Source: RYN-433 sp036558265 (GTDB lineage Bacteria > Planctomycetota > Phycisphaerae > Tepidisphaerales > Tepidisphaeraceae). Taken from it: a stretch of 14,079 nucleotides of DNA. Shown in pieces: positions 1 through 8,500 of the stretch; position 1 is the stretch's first letter; every line of letters begins with the position of its first letter. The translations under genes were made by a program, and so were the position numbers. The DNA lies in the NCBI GenBank assembly GCA_036558265.1, contig DATBFY010000566.1, forward strand, positions 1 through 14,079. Reading direction: 5' to 3'. The notes beneath the pieces were generated by a model, which was given only the letters and a program-made list of their open reading frames with translations, was not told the origin of the DNA and made no database searches.

Positions 1-3000
1 GCGCGGGCGGCGAACGGGGAATCGTCGCCGCCGGACTACGTCGTCAAGGTCTTCCACCCGCCTCATCGCATTTCCGGGCACGATGCGCTCAAGCCGGCGA
101 TCGAGGCGTTCCTCGAGCGGGCACGCCTGCAGCAGGACGTCGCGACCTCCGGGGCGCGATACTGGGCGCCCGTCTACGAGTCGGGCGCGACCCGACCGGG
201 CGCCTATTACGTCAGCCGCTATTACGCGCGCTCCGCGCAGAAGCTGATCGCCAGCCGCGTCAAGCTCAGCGACCAGGCGCTGCACACGCTCGTGGACGCG
301 ATCGTCCAGGGATTGCGGGAGCTCAAGGAGGCGTGCGGGCGGGCGCACGGGAACCTGACGCCGTCGAACATCCTGATCGGCGGGGAGGGCGATATCGAGC
401 AGGCTCCCATCGTGCTGACCGACCCGGCGCCGCCCGACGAACTGGCCAAGGGCCGCGGTGAGGCCGACGACCTGACGGGCCTGGGCGAAGTGATCTACCA
501 ACTGGTCCTGCACCGGCCATTCCGGGGGATGCAGAGCTGGCCCGTGCCACGGTCAGCGGAGTGGACGAGGCTGGGGAACAAGGGCGAGGGATGGCGGGAG
601 CTGTGCAATCAACTGCTGGATCCGAACGCCCGCGCGGCGGTGAGCCTGGAGGAGGTCGGGCGCCGCGTGGCAGCCCTGCGCCCGCGGCGGTGGCTGATCA
701 CGCCGCGGCGCCTCGTGGCGGCGGCGGTGGTGGCGTTGATCGCGTTCGGCGTGCTGTTCGCGATCCGCTACACCCGGTTCAAGGGCGAGTGGCGCGAGTT
801 CTGCCAGGTGACCGACGACTGGTTCTACCGCTTTCAGATGGACTTGAAGACGGACCCCGCGCGCCTGCGCCGGCTGCAGGAGGATCCTCACCTGGCGAAG
901 GCGATCGCGCCGGTCATCGCCGACACAGGGCAACTGGACCCCAAGCGCGTGGCCGGCAATAGCATGCTCAGGCTTTCCGAGCTGGCCGAGAAGGCGCCGC
1001 TGAGCTGGCAAGCGATCGGCCAGACCCGGCAGGCGCTGGCGACGATTCGGACGTTGCAGGCGGCCCTGTCCCCGGCGCAATGGCCGTTGCTGCGGGAACT
1101 GACCGAGCGACAAAGAGATTACCAGAAGCGGGGTTGGGACCCGTGCGCTCGTTACCTGGGCCGGTTGATCGAGGACGTGTCGCCGCAGCACCGCAAGGGG
1201 GAGCTGAGCGGCACGATCGACTGGCTGTTGGGGTCGCAGCAGAAGCTCAAGGACGACCTGGCGGTGATCGAAAGTCAGTGGCAGACGGTCGAGGACGCCC
1301 GCCGCGCGATCGCCGAGCGGGCGCCGGGCGACAAGGTGCTGACGCAGTTCGACCCGTTCGTCCAGCGCTACATGGCGTCGGCGACGGCGGGTCAGGAGGT
1401 CAGGGATCCGGCGGACCTTCGCGCGCCGGTGGTCGCCCTGGGCGAGCTGGCCGGTCATCTCAACGAGGTGCTGCAACCCGACTGGGAGAAGAAGGTGGAC
1501 CGCGCGCGCCTGGTGAAAGAGGCGCCGTCGTACGCCAAGGCGTCGCCCCTCGACGAGAAGGACTTCCAGAATTGGCTGGGAGATGTCCAGGATTACTACC
1601 GCTTCACGTTGAAGGCCGGCGCCGAGCCCGTGACCGGGTTGGAGAAGCAGGCGACCGAGACGCGCAAGCAGATCGACGACCTGCGGCGGGAGGTTCCCAA
1701 TGCGGGTGCGGTCGTGGACGCCTTCGACAAACGGCTGGTGGGGATCGGGCGGTCGGTCGCGGATTTCCAGGCCAAGTCGTGGGTCAACAAGGATCGCCGC
1801 ACCGATGCGATCGGACAACAGGCGCTGGCGCTTCAGAACGAGTTCAAGACCCTGACCCAGGACGTCTGGCTCGAGCGCTCCCGCCGCACCGAGGATCAGA
1901 AGAAGTGGTGGGGGGACGTGAATGCCCAGGTGATCGCGGAATCGGCGGTGATCAACGCGTCGTGGAAACAGTGGCTCGGCAAGCAGCCGGTGGACGTGTC
2001 AAGATTGCCGATGGATCCAGCGCGGTTCGCGGCGATCAAGCTCGCCGTGGACCAGCGTAAGACGCTGCTGAGCGACCTGGACAAGAACTTCCCACCCGCC
2101 CCGACGCTGGACGAGCCCTACGCCGAAGTGGCGCGCGGCAAGCGCGAGGACGCCCTGGCGTCGATCCTGACCAGCGGAGCGTGGATCGAGGAACATCCCG
2201 ACGCGGCGCGTCAGGCGGCGCAGCGATCGCAGGCGGCCAAGCAGTACACCGACTGGTGCAACGACGCGCAGGCGCTGCTCAAGAACGTCGCCGACGCGCG
2301 CTGGCTTCTCGATAACACCTACGGCCTGGCGGACGCGCCGGCGCTGGCGAAGCTGTCGGAGCAATGGAAATCCAAGGCGGTGTGGAAGGACCTGTCAGGG
2401 CAGCCGGCGGTGGCGGCGCTGCTGCGGCGGCTGGATGAATTGGCGGCCGTCGGCTCGGACGGACGCGCCCAACTCACCGCCAAGGCGATTGGGAACCAGA
2501 GCCCGCCGGAGATCGTGCTGGCGGCGTGGCGCGGCCTGGCGGGCCAGGAGAAGCCGCAGTGGCCCGCGGGCGTGGACGAGCTGAAGACCGAGGCGGCGAT
2601 CCGCCGCCGCCTGGCGGACCTGATCGCCCGCGCGCCCGATGCGTTCCGCAGGAAGCTGTTGACCGATGAGGTTCAGCGCAGCGGTCCACCGGAGTTGGTC
2701 CGATTCCTCAACGGCGCCGGCGGCGCCGGGACGCCCGAGCAGATCGACGTGGCGATCAAGGCCGCGAGCGCGGAGATGGAACCGTTCGGCGTACCGACGG
2801 CAGGCCGGACGGGATCGGCGCCGGTGTCCCCGCTCGTGCGCCTCTCGCGCCTCGAAGGGCTGGGGCCGGAGGTGCGCTATAACCTGCTGCTGCACGGGTT
2901 GCGGCAATCGGCGGCCGAGGTGCCGGCGGCAGACACGGACGCCGCGCGCGTCGCCCGCCTGACCAATGAGTTTCGCGACGAGATCAAGACGTTTGCCACC

Positions 3001-4164
3001 GAGTTCCAGCAGCGGAAAGAGGTGGCGGAGCTGCTGGCGGGCCTGGACCGCTTGAACGACCCCGAGCCACCCGCCGGCCCCGTCGAGCCCTGGCGGTCGG
3101 TGACCGCGCCGCCGGGACATCTGAGATTCGTCTCCCCCGGCCCGGCGGATACGGCGCAGACCATCGAGTTCGCACGCGTGGAACCGCAGGGCGGACGGCC
3201 GTTCTACCTGAGCACGACCGAATTGTCGCTGGCGCAGTTCCGCGCCATCATTCCTGCGGCGGACTGGGTGCAGTCCCGCAAACAACTGCTGTTCGAGTAT
3301 TCCCGCAACGACGACCCGCGCCCGGGCCCGCGGGTCTGGCAATGGAGCGCGCCGGTCGGAAACCAGAACTCGCCGATCGAGCAGTCGGAATACTGGCTGC
3401 GCGAGCGGGACACGACGCTGTTCCAATATTTAAGGCGGGAAAGCGGTTTCAACCATTTCTCGATGGACGCCGGCATCGGGGTGAACCCGTCCGGGCATCC
3501 CAAGCTGCCCATGCAGTACCTCCCCGCGCCGACGGCGCTGTACGTGGCGGGGTTGCTGGGGTGTCGCCTGCCGACGCCAGGGGAGTGGAAGGCCGCCTAT
3601 GCCCGCGCCCCGCAGGGCGCACCCTGGAACGTCCGCGATCAGAGCTGGGACGAACAGCGACGATATGTCGCAGACAACGGGGGACGCCTGGAATGGCCGG
3701 ATGCCGGCGCGTTCTGGCCCAAGGATTACAAAGGCCCACGGCGGACCGGCGCGGACGCCCAGCCCGTCCTGTCCAGAAACGATCGCAACCTCTGGTTCAG
3801 GGAGGTCGATGACGGGGAGGGCCAGGAGGTGTTCGCGAACCTCGTGGGGAACGTAGCGGAATTCACCTGGGACGACCCCCGCCTCTTCGATCAGCTGCGC
3901 GACAAGTCGATCGGGTCGATCGCAAAGCTCCTTGAGCAGCACCCGGACAAGATGTCGGTCATCGGGGGGTCGGCGTTGTCGGCGCCGGAACTGGAGGTGA
4001 CGCGCCCGTACCCGGTCGATTTGGGCCCGTCAGCCAATCCACCCAGTGGCTCGACCGGATACGCCGACGTCGGCATGCGGTTGGCCTTCTCGGCGCCCGG
4101 CGGTTCGCCGGGCCAGCGCCTCGTTACGCTCCTGCGCGACCAGGGCTATCTCGTTCGTCGATGA
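1..4164 (+). CDS. Membrane-anchored pseudokinase with extracytoplasmic FGE/SUMF1-like domain (5' partial)
   Basis: The reading frame is open from base 1, so the N-terminus lies outside the window; 1387 residues are visible and GTG 292 is internal. Residues 13-165 look like the end of a Ser/Thr kinase fold: YVVKVF with a beta3-type Lys16, a catalytic-loop equivalent HGNLTPSN (116-123), a DFG-like Asp141 (TDPA), then EADDLTGLG, the helix F region. The HRD-type Asp is Asn118 and almost the whole activation segment is missing, so a pseudokinase is inferred. One membrane helix spans about residues 238-255, after the basic stretch RPRRWLITPRR, which suggests the kinase part is cytoplasmic. A long charged, mostly helical stalk runs to about 1040. 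Residues 1041-1372 match the FGE-sulfatase/SUMF1 family: RLPTPGEW (1189-1196), GNVAEFTWD (1283-1291), GGS (1322-1324) and GMR (1358-1360). The paired cysteines of true formylglycine-generating enzymes are absent, so a binding or structural role is more likely. Planctomycetes often join kinase and FGE domains. Confidence 0.9.
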   Translation, partial: ARAANGESSPPDYVVKVFHPPHRISGHDALKPAIEAFLERARLQQDVATSGARYWAPVYESGATRPGAYYVSRYYARSAQKLIASRVKLSDQALHTLVDAIVQGLRELKEACGRAHGNLTPSNILIGGEGDIEQAPIVLTDPAPPDELAKGRGEADDLTGLGEVIYQLVLHRPFRGMQSWPVPRSAEWTRLGNKGEGWRELCNQLLDPNARAAVSLEEVGRRVAALRPRRWLITPRRLVAAAVVALIAFGVLFAIRYTRFKGEWREFCQVTDDWFYRFQMDLKTDPARLRRLQEDPHLAKAIAPVIADTGQLDPKRVAGNSMLRLSELAEKAPLSWQAIGQTRQALATIRTLQAALSPAQWPLLRELTERQRDYQKRGWDPCARYLGRLIEDVSPQHRKGELSGTIDWLLGSQQKLKDDLAVIESQWQTVEDARRAIAERAPGDKVLTQFDPFVQRYMASATAGQEVRDPADLRAPVVALGELAGHLNEVLQPDWEKKVDRARLVKEAPSYAKASPLDEKDFQNWLGDVQDYYRFTLKAGAEPVTGLEKQATETRKQIDDLRREVPNAGAVVDAFDKRLVGIGRSVADFQAKSWVNKDRRTDAIGQQALALQNEFKTLTQDVWLERSRRTEDQKKWWGDVNAQVIAESAVINASWKQWLGKQPVDVSRLPMDPARFAAIKLAVDQRKTLLSDLDKNFPPAPTLDEPYAEVARGKREDALASILTSGAWIEEHPDAARQAAQRSQAAKQYTDWCNDAQALLKNVADARWLLDNTYGLADAPALAKLSEQWKSKAVWKDLSGQPAVAALLRRLDELAAVGSDGRAQLTAKAIGNQSPPEIVLAAWRGLAGQEKPQWPAGVDELKTEAAIRRRLADLIARAPDAFRRKLLTDEVQRSGPPELVRFLNGAGGAGTPEQIDVAIKAASAEMEPFGVPTAGRTGSAPVSPLVRLSRLEGLGPEVRYNLLLHGLRQSAAEVPAADTDAARVARLTNEFRDEIKTFATEFQQRKEVAELLAGLDRLNDPEPPAGPVEPWRSVTAPPGHLRFVSPGPADTAQTIEFARVEPQGGRPFYLSTTELSLAQFRAIIPAADWVQSRKQLLFEYSRNDDPRPGPRVWQWSAPVGNQNSPIEQSEYWLRERDTTLFQYLRRESGFNHFSMDAGIGVNPSGHPKLPMQYLPAPTALYVAGLLGCRLPTPGEWKAAYARAPQGAPWNVRDQSWDEQRRYVADNGGRLEWPDAGAFWPKDYKGPRRTGADAQPVLSRNDRNLWFREVDDGEGQEVFANLVGNVAEFTWDDPRLFDQLRDKSIGSIAKLLEQHPDKMSVIGGSALSAPELEVTRPYPVDLGPSANPPSGSTGYADVGMRLAFSAPGGSPGQRLVTLLRDQGYLVRR

Positions 4165-4488
4165 CGACGAATGCCAGCATCCTTCGCTGTCGCGGCGCTC
4201 CGCGGCGCAGGGGTCCTCATAGTCGGTTTCACCGTCGTTTTCATCGCCACCGACGATGGCCCGGGCGTACGCCTGGGCGGTCACGGGGACGGCCACGAAT
4301 TCCCAGCGGTCATCCTTCACGACCAGGAGGTATCGGGCCGCCTGCTCTTCCCAGTGCGAGCCGGTCCAGTAGACCCGGCGGGGCTCGACGACCTTCGCCA
4401 CGACCGGCCGCGCCTGGGCGACCAAGGGGAGGAAGAAGGGCGTCAGGAGGAAGAAGAGGAACAACGCGATTCGAAGCCAGCGCATCAT
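4030..4488 (-). CDS. Small secreted hypothetical protein
   Basis: This encodes 152 residues starting MMRWLRIALFLFFLLTPF, a classic Sec signal peptide: Arg residues, a very hydrophobic core, and a likely signal peptidase I site after VAQA (residue 26). The mature part begins RPVVAKVVEPRRVYWTG and contains several aromatic residues (YWTGSHW, DRWEFV). A polar, acidic stretch with two cysteines follows (DPCAAERRDSEGCW), then a Ser run and an Arg-rich tail. I recognise no family. An ATG at 4587 is in frame, but its extra 33 residues are Pro/His-rich and would bury the signal peptide; ATG 4488 (or 4485 directly after it) fits better. No Shine-Dalgarno sequence precedes it. The last 45 codons lie antisense to the end of the upstream kinase-like gene, and that part reads like low-complexity shadow sequence. 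The signal peptide is the main reason to accept the gene. Confidence 0.62.
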   Translation of the reverse strand: MMRWLRIALFLFFLLTPFFLPLVAQARPVVAKVVEPRRVYWTGSHWEEQAARYLLVVKDDRWEFVAVPVTAQAYARAIVGGDENDGETDYEDPCAAERRDSEGCWHSSSSTNEIALVAQERNEALARRTAGRREGQPHADVGVSGRATGWIG

Positions 4489-4494
4489 GCCGCA

Positions 4495-4500
4495 ATTATC
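4495..4500 (-). promoter_or_regulatory. Possible -10 box for a leaderless transcript
   Basis: On the minus strand GATAAT (one mismatch to TATAAT) lies six bases before ATG 4488, in a small AT-rich pocket of otherwise GC-rich DNA. There is no Shine-Dalgarno sequence before this ATG. A -10 box at this distance would start the transcript at or next to the start codon, as in leaderless mRNAs. No convincing -35 box is present. This is inference from one hexamer. Confidence 0.25.
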
Positions 4501-4651
4501 GATGCTTAACGAATGCGGTTGCGGGGCGCGTAAGTGCTGGTGGCGCCAGCGTTCAGGCGGGACCGGATGAGGGCAGCACGGATGCACGGCAACGGCGGCG
4601 GGGTGGTCGCCGATAACCCCGCTGACACAATCGCCCCTTTTTTGCCATCAC

Positions 4652-4658
4652 GAGGTGG
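4652..4658 (+). promoter_or_regulatory. Ribosome binding site for the gene at 4662
   Basis: GAGGTGG lies three bases before ATG 4662 and matches the core of AGGAGGTG. It supports both the start and the reality of this short gene. Confidence 0.6.
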
Positions 4659-4661
4659 ATC

Positions 4662-4904
4662 ATGCCTGAGACAGCCCTAAGCAAGCCCGCGGCCGTGAAA
4701 CTCAACGGGTCCGAATTCCAGCGGCTCGTCCTGATGATCGACGAGATGGCGCGACTTCACGTGGCAGGGATGGAAGAACTTTGCCGTGCCGCAGCCGAGG
4801 GAAGCGTCTCGGTGCTGGCGGCGATGCTGATGCTGGAGGAGCGCGTGACCGAAGCGCGGGGACGCGAGCGTCGCCGGCACGTGGCCGCACGGAAATTGGC
4901 GTAA
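4662..4904 (+). CDS. Small hypothetical protein, helical
   Basis: This encodes 80 residues with a well-placed Shine-Dalgarno sequence (GAGGTGG, 4652-4658). The protein starts MPETALSKPAAVKLNGSEF. A predicted helical middle (about residues 17-60, with FQRLVLMIDEMARLHVAGME and an Ala/Met/Leu-rich segment) is followed by a strongly basic end (EARGRERRRHVAARKL). There is no signal peptide or membrane helix: the Ala/Leu/Met stretch is too short and is broken by charges. I do not recognise a family. The next plus-strand gene begins 85 bases downstream, so the two could be cotranscribed. A 325-residue frame on the other strand covers this gene but is Arg/Pro-rich shadow sequence. Confidence 0.6.
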   Translation: MPETALSKPAAVKLNGSEFQRLVLMIDEMARLHVAGMEELCRAAAEGSVSVLAAMLMLEERVTEARGRERRRHVAARKLA

Positions 4905-4971
4905 GACGGAATTCGCTGGCGACCGAGGGCGCCGGTTCGTAGCATGGGCGCGCACGATCAGCGCGGCGCGC

Positions 4972-4976
4972 GGAGG
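4972..4976 (+). promoter_or_regulatory. Likely ribosome binding site for the gene at 4990
   Basis: GGAGG lies 13 bases before ATG 4990 and only one base before the in-frame TTG 4978. The spacing is long for the ATG but impossible for the TTG, so it favours the ATG start. Confidence 0.4.
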
Positions 4977-4989
4977 CTTGAGACGACCC

Positions 4990-5502
4990 ATGCGAGAAGC
5001 CGATGCGAACCTGACCAATCCGGTGTCCCTCGCCGGGATCGCCGACCAGAACGAAGGGCCGTGGCACAGCTTTTCGGAGGACGAGCTGGGCGGCCTGTGG
5101 CTGGCGCAGCTCAGCTCCGAGATCCAGTTCAACCGCAACGTGGTCACGGGGGAGTGGGCGCGGAAGCTGGTGGAGTTGGCTGCGCGCGGGATGACGATCC
5201 CCAACCGGTTCTGCGATTTGTTCCGCCACCCCAATCCGCCGGTGGAACTGCTGGAGTTCACCAAGCACCTGGCGAAGCGGGCGCAGCACCAGCCCGACAG
5301 TCCGCTGCAGAAGATCTCGACGGTGCTGTACTACGCGAGCATCGTCGTGGCGCTGCTGCACTGCGGCGGGCGGCGGATCACCGGGCTGGACGACGACTCG
5401 CTGGCGTACGGCGTGCGCTGGGTGCTGGAGCAGCCGTGGCTCGACGCGTACACGCGACGGCTGTTCGCCGAGGCGCTGGGCCGACTTGAGGCGAAGAATT
5501 AA
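4990..5502 (+). CDS. Hypothetical protein, probably cytoplasmic
   Basis: This encodes 170 residues starting MREADANLTNPVSLAG. It is balanced in composition, with conserved-looking segments such as LWLAQLSSEIQFNRNVVTGE (about residues 36-55), ARGMTIPNRFCDLFRHPNPP (about 65-84) and LYYASIVVALLHCGG (about 113-127). The last is hydrophobic but short, and is followed by GLDDDSLAYGVRWVLEQPWL, so a membrane helix is doubtful. No signal peptide is seen. Normal amino-acid use with G/C-rich third positions argues that this frame is coding and the frames over it are not. An in-frame TTG at 4978 is the alternative start. I recognise no family and propose no function. The gene converges on the metalloprotease gene, with 46 bases between the two stop codons. 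Confidence 0.72.
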   Translation: MREADANLTNPVSLAGIADQNEGPWHSFSEDELGGLWLAQLSSEIQFNRNVVTGEWARKLVELAARGMTIPNRFCDLFRHPNPPVELLEFTKHLAKRAQHQPDSPLQKISTVLYYASIVVALLHCGGRRITGLDDDSLAYGVRWVLEQPWLDAYTRRLFAEALGRLEAKN

Positions 5503-5508
5503 GGGCCC

Positions 5509-5524
5509 GGCCGCTGAAGCGGTC
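5509..5524. terminator. Small hairpin between convergent genes
   Basis: GGCCGC and GCGGTC pair around a TGAA loop: six base pairs, one of them G-T. It sits seven bases after the stop of the plus-strand gene and 25 bases beyond the stop of the minus-strand gene. No T-run follows on either side, so it is at best a weak intrinsic terminator that could serve both genes. Confidence 0.3.
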
Positions 5525-5548
5525 TCGCCGATAACTGGAACAAACGCA

Positions 5549-8500
5549 CTATTTGGCGCCGCGATGCGCGGGGGATTTTGCCGGTCGGGGTTTGGCCACC
5601 GGGCGGACCGGCGTGGTGGAGAACAGCGGGTTTTGTTTGTGAGTCCCGGTTGCCGCTGCGGTGGCCGGTGGTGCCGCAACCGGCAGGTTCGTGTTGTACC
5701 GCTGCGCCAGGATCACCAGGTCGTTGAAATCGACGTTGCCGTCGTAATTGAAATCGCCCTGGTCGAAGGTCCGGCCGCCGGCGGTGTTGTAGTTCTGCGC
5801 GAGCCGGACCAGGTCGTTGAAATCGACCGTGGCGTCGTGGTTGGCGTCGCCGGCGAGGAAGAAGAAGCCAAAGTCGAAATCCGGTCCGGGGGTGCCGTTG
5901 CCGTCGCCGTCGAGGTTGAGGCCGCCGGAGGTGGCGATGCCCGCGGACGAGAGCGTGACGACGTACCGCCCGTCGGGCGTAGCGCCGGAGGGGAATGTAA
6001 TTGTCGCGGTGTTGCTCGCGTCGTCGTAAGTGACCGCCGCGGGGGTGATCGGGCCGCTGCCGTCGGTCTTACGAATGAAGAAGTCGCCGGGCGTCAGGCT
6101 CGCGCGCACGTCCTGGCTGAACGTGAAACTGAGCGTATGGGGCAGGCCGTCGAAATGGAACGCCGACACGACGACCTTGGGCGGGGGCTGCACGCCCGTC
6201 GTGACGTTGACCGGGACGGATTGCGAGTCGGTGAACGTGGCGGCGTCGGCGGCGGTAGCGACGATCGTGCGCCCGCCCGCGGGGCCCGTCACGTTGGGGA
6301 ACGTAGCCTGGTAGGTGCCATTGCCCGTGGGGGTTGCGGTGACGGTCTCGTCCGGGGAGATGGTGCCGTCGCCGTCGGCGTCGAAGCTGACCGTGACGGA
6401 CGTGACGCCGATGTTATCGGTTGCGGTGAGGTTGACCGTCAGCGGCGAATTGACGGGAACGGGCGAGTTGTCGGTGGGGCTGGTGATCGCGACGCTGGGC
6501 GCCTGGTCGTCCAGCGGCCCCTGCCGCGCCTCGATCTGGTCCAGCGTGAAGTCCACGTCGCGCGACGGGGGTAGCGCGCCGCCCACCGCGCCGAAGCGCG
6601 AGATGGGGTTGAGCGTGTTCCCCACGGCGCTGAAGTTCTCGGCGAACCCGAGGTCGATGATCGAGTAATCGTTGAAAACCGCATCACCGGCGCGCGAGTA
6701 ATCGCGGACCAGGGCGCCCGTCGGATCGGGGTCGAGCTGGTAGGCGTAGTTCATCAGGCTTCGATAGTTCGGCTTGGCGGCGGGCGTTCCGGGCGTGGGC
6801 GGGCCGCTCGTGGTCATGTCGAACCCGCCGTGCAGCAGCGAAAGCGTGTGCCCGAACTCGTGCGCGAGGGTCTGGGCCTGGATGAAGCCGACGGGCTCGG
6901 CGACGGTCGCGGGGGGCCCGCCCAGCGGCACGCTGAGCCGACCGCCGCTGAAACTGCGGCTGCCCTGCAGCGAGACGATCAGATCGTTCCCTGTGGCGGA
7001 GCGGAAATCGACCGGGTTGCCCGCCCCATCGAGGGTGCCGTCGAAGTAGGGGGATTCGGCGATGCCGGTGCTGGGGTCGAGCCGAGCCGCGCCGCCGGAC
7101 GTGTCGATGCCGTAGGCGTCGGCGAAGACGGCGTAGCGGAAGACCAGCTCGCGCGAGTCCTTGTCCGTCGTGCTGAAGAAGTTGCGCTTGACGTCCTCGA
7201 ACGAGCGCGAGACGAGCGGCCTGCCCTGGCGGTCGAAGAGGCCCGGGTTGGCGGCCACCGGATCGGCGTTTCCCATGTAGAGCACGTGGATGTGGTTGCC
7301 GGTCCCCGCCTGCGCGATCAGGTCACCGCCCTGGAGGGAGCCTGTTCCCATATTGAGGGAAAGGCCCGCCCCGCCCCCGCCGTCGATGTGGACGGTGACG
7401 CCGGTCGTGCCGTCGGGGTTGGTCAGCGGGTCGTTGGCGAACATCGCGGCGAAGGTGCTCAGCGCCTGGGGCTGGGGGGCGAAGTTGCGGTGCGTCGGGG
7501 CGTCGGGCTTGAGCCAGTCGATCTCGAGGAACAGGTCCTTGTGATCGACCTTGGCACCCATCGCGGAGAGGTTCAGGTCGGGCGTGCCGTCGCGGTCGAT
7601 GTCCACCCCGCCACCGGCCTTCTCCCAGTGGTCGAACAGGCCGTCGCTGTCGGTGTCGAACTGGGCGGCGCGGACGACCTCGGCGCCGGCGGCCGTGGCG
7701 GCGCGGAAGACGACGTAATGATCGGTGGGGTTCACCGTGGCGCGGACGTTTCCGGCCGGGTCCTTGGCGGCGGTGGCGATCGGGTCGAAGATGGAGACGC
7801 CGGTGACCGCCTGGCCGGCGATCATGTCGTCGACCTGTACGACCGGGACGGGACTGGTGCGGCGGTTGAAATGGATGGCGCCCGCGCCGGAGAGGGGCTT
7901 GTCGGGGATGACCTTCATCGTCCACAGGCCCTGCTTGGCCGAGAAGAGCAGGGGGGTCCCGGCCAGGTGCGGGTTGTCGCGGCTGGCGGCGTTGGGCGTG
8001 GCGATGAACGAGAGGAGGATGGTATCTCCCTGGATTCCGGCCGGACCTCCCGCGACGTGGTCCACGCCGACGCGATCGCTGAACGTCGCCGTGGTGTCAC
8101 TGAAGTCGAAGTCGTTGAGGAACAGGCCGTTCCCCGCGCTGTCGTAGCCCAGCTCGTTGGGAAAGCCGGCGACCTTGACCGGCGTGGTGAAGCTGGCGCC
8201 GTCGAGGTAAGACAGGAAGATCCCCTTGCCGTCGGCGATGCTGTTGCCGGCGAAGGCGACGACGGTGCCGTCGTCGCTGATGCCCGCCTGCGACACGGCG
8301 CTGAAGTGGGCGGGGTCGGCAAGCGTTTGGGTGGCGCCGCCGGCCGTGTAGAGCATGATCGACTGCGCGCCGCTGTTGCCGTTGCGCATGACGACGCGCC
8401 CCCCGTCGCCGGCCATCGGGCGAAGCCCCCCGCCGCTGACGATGCCCAGCGTCGAGTGGGTGTTGCCTCTGTAATAGTAGAGGGACGAGGTGCTGCCGAT

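Noticed and set aside
292..294. GTG as the start of the kinase-FGE gene
   Set aside because: It would cut the kinase fold between the beta3 Lys and the catalytic loop; the frame is open from base 1.
553..1818. 421-codon open frame on the minus strand
   Set aside because: Arg/Leu/Pro/Gln-rich shadow of the kinase-FGE gene; no domain or plausible start signal.
2395..3426. 343-codon open frame on the minus strand
   Set aside because: Same pattern of Arg-rich shadow opposite the kinase-FGE gene.
4161..4616. Plus-strand open frames starting at 4161 and 4171
   Set aside because: They are opposite the secreted small protein; one is Arg/Pro-rich, the other ends in an acidic run that is simply the complement of the Phe/Leu signal peptide.
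4638..4643. Run of six T as an intrinsic terminator
   Set aside because: It lies just upstream of a plus-strand gene start, with no stable hairpin directly before it and no plus-strand gene ending nearby.
4702..5679. 325-codon open frame on the minus strand
   Set aside because: Covers two better-supported plus-strand genes with ribosome binding sites and reads as Arg/Pro-rich sequence.
5700..5880. Cellulosome component
   Set aside because: Dockerin-type loops are common in planctomycete exported proteins that are not cellulosomal, and no cohesin or glycoside hydrolase is visible here.
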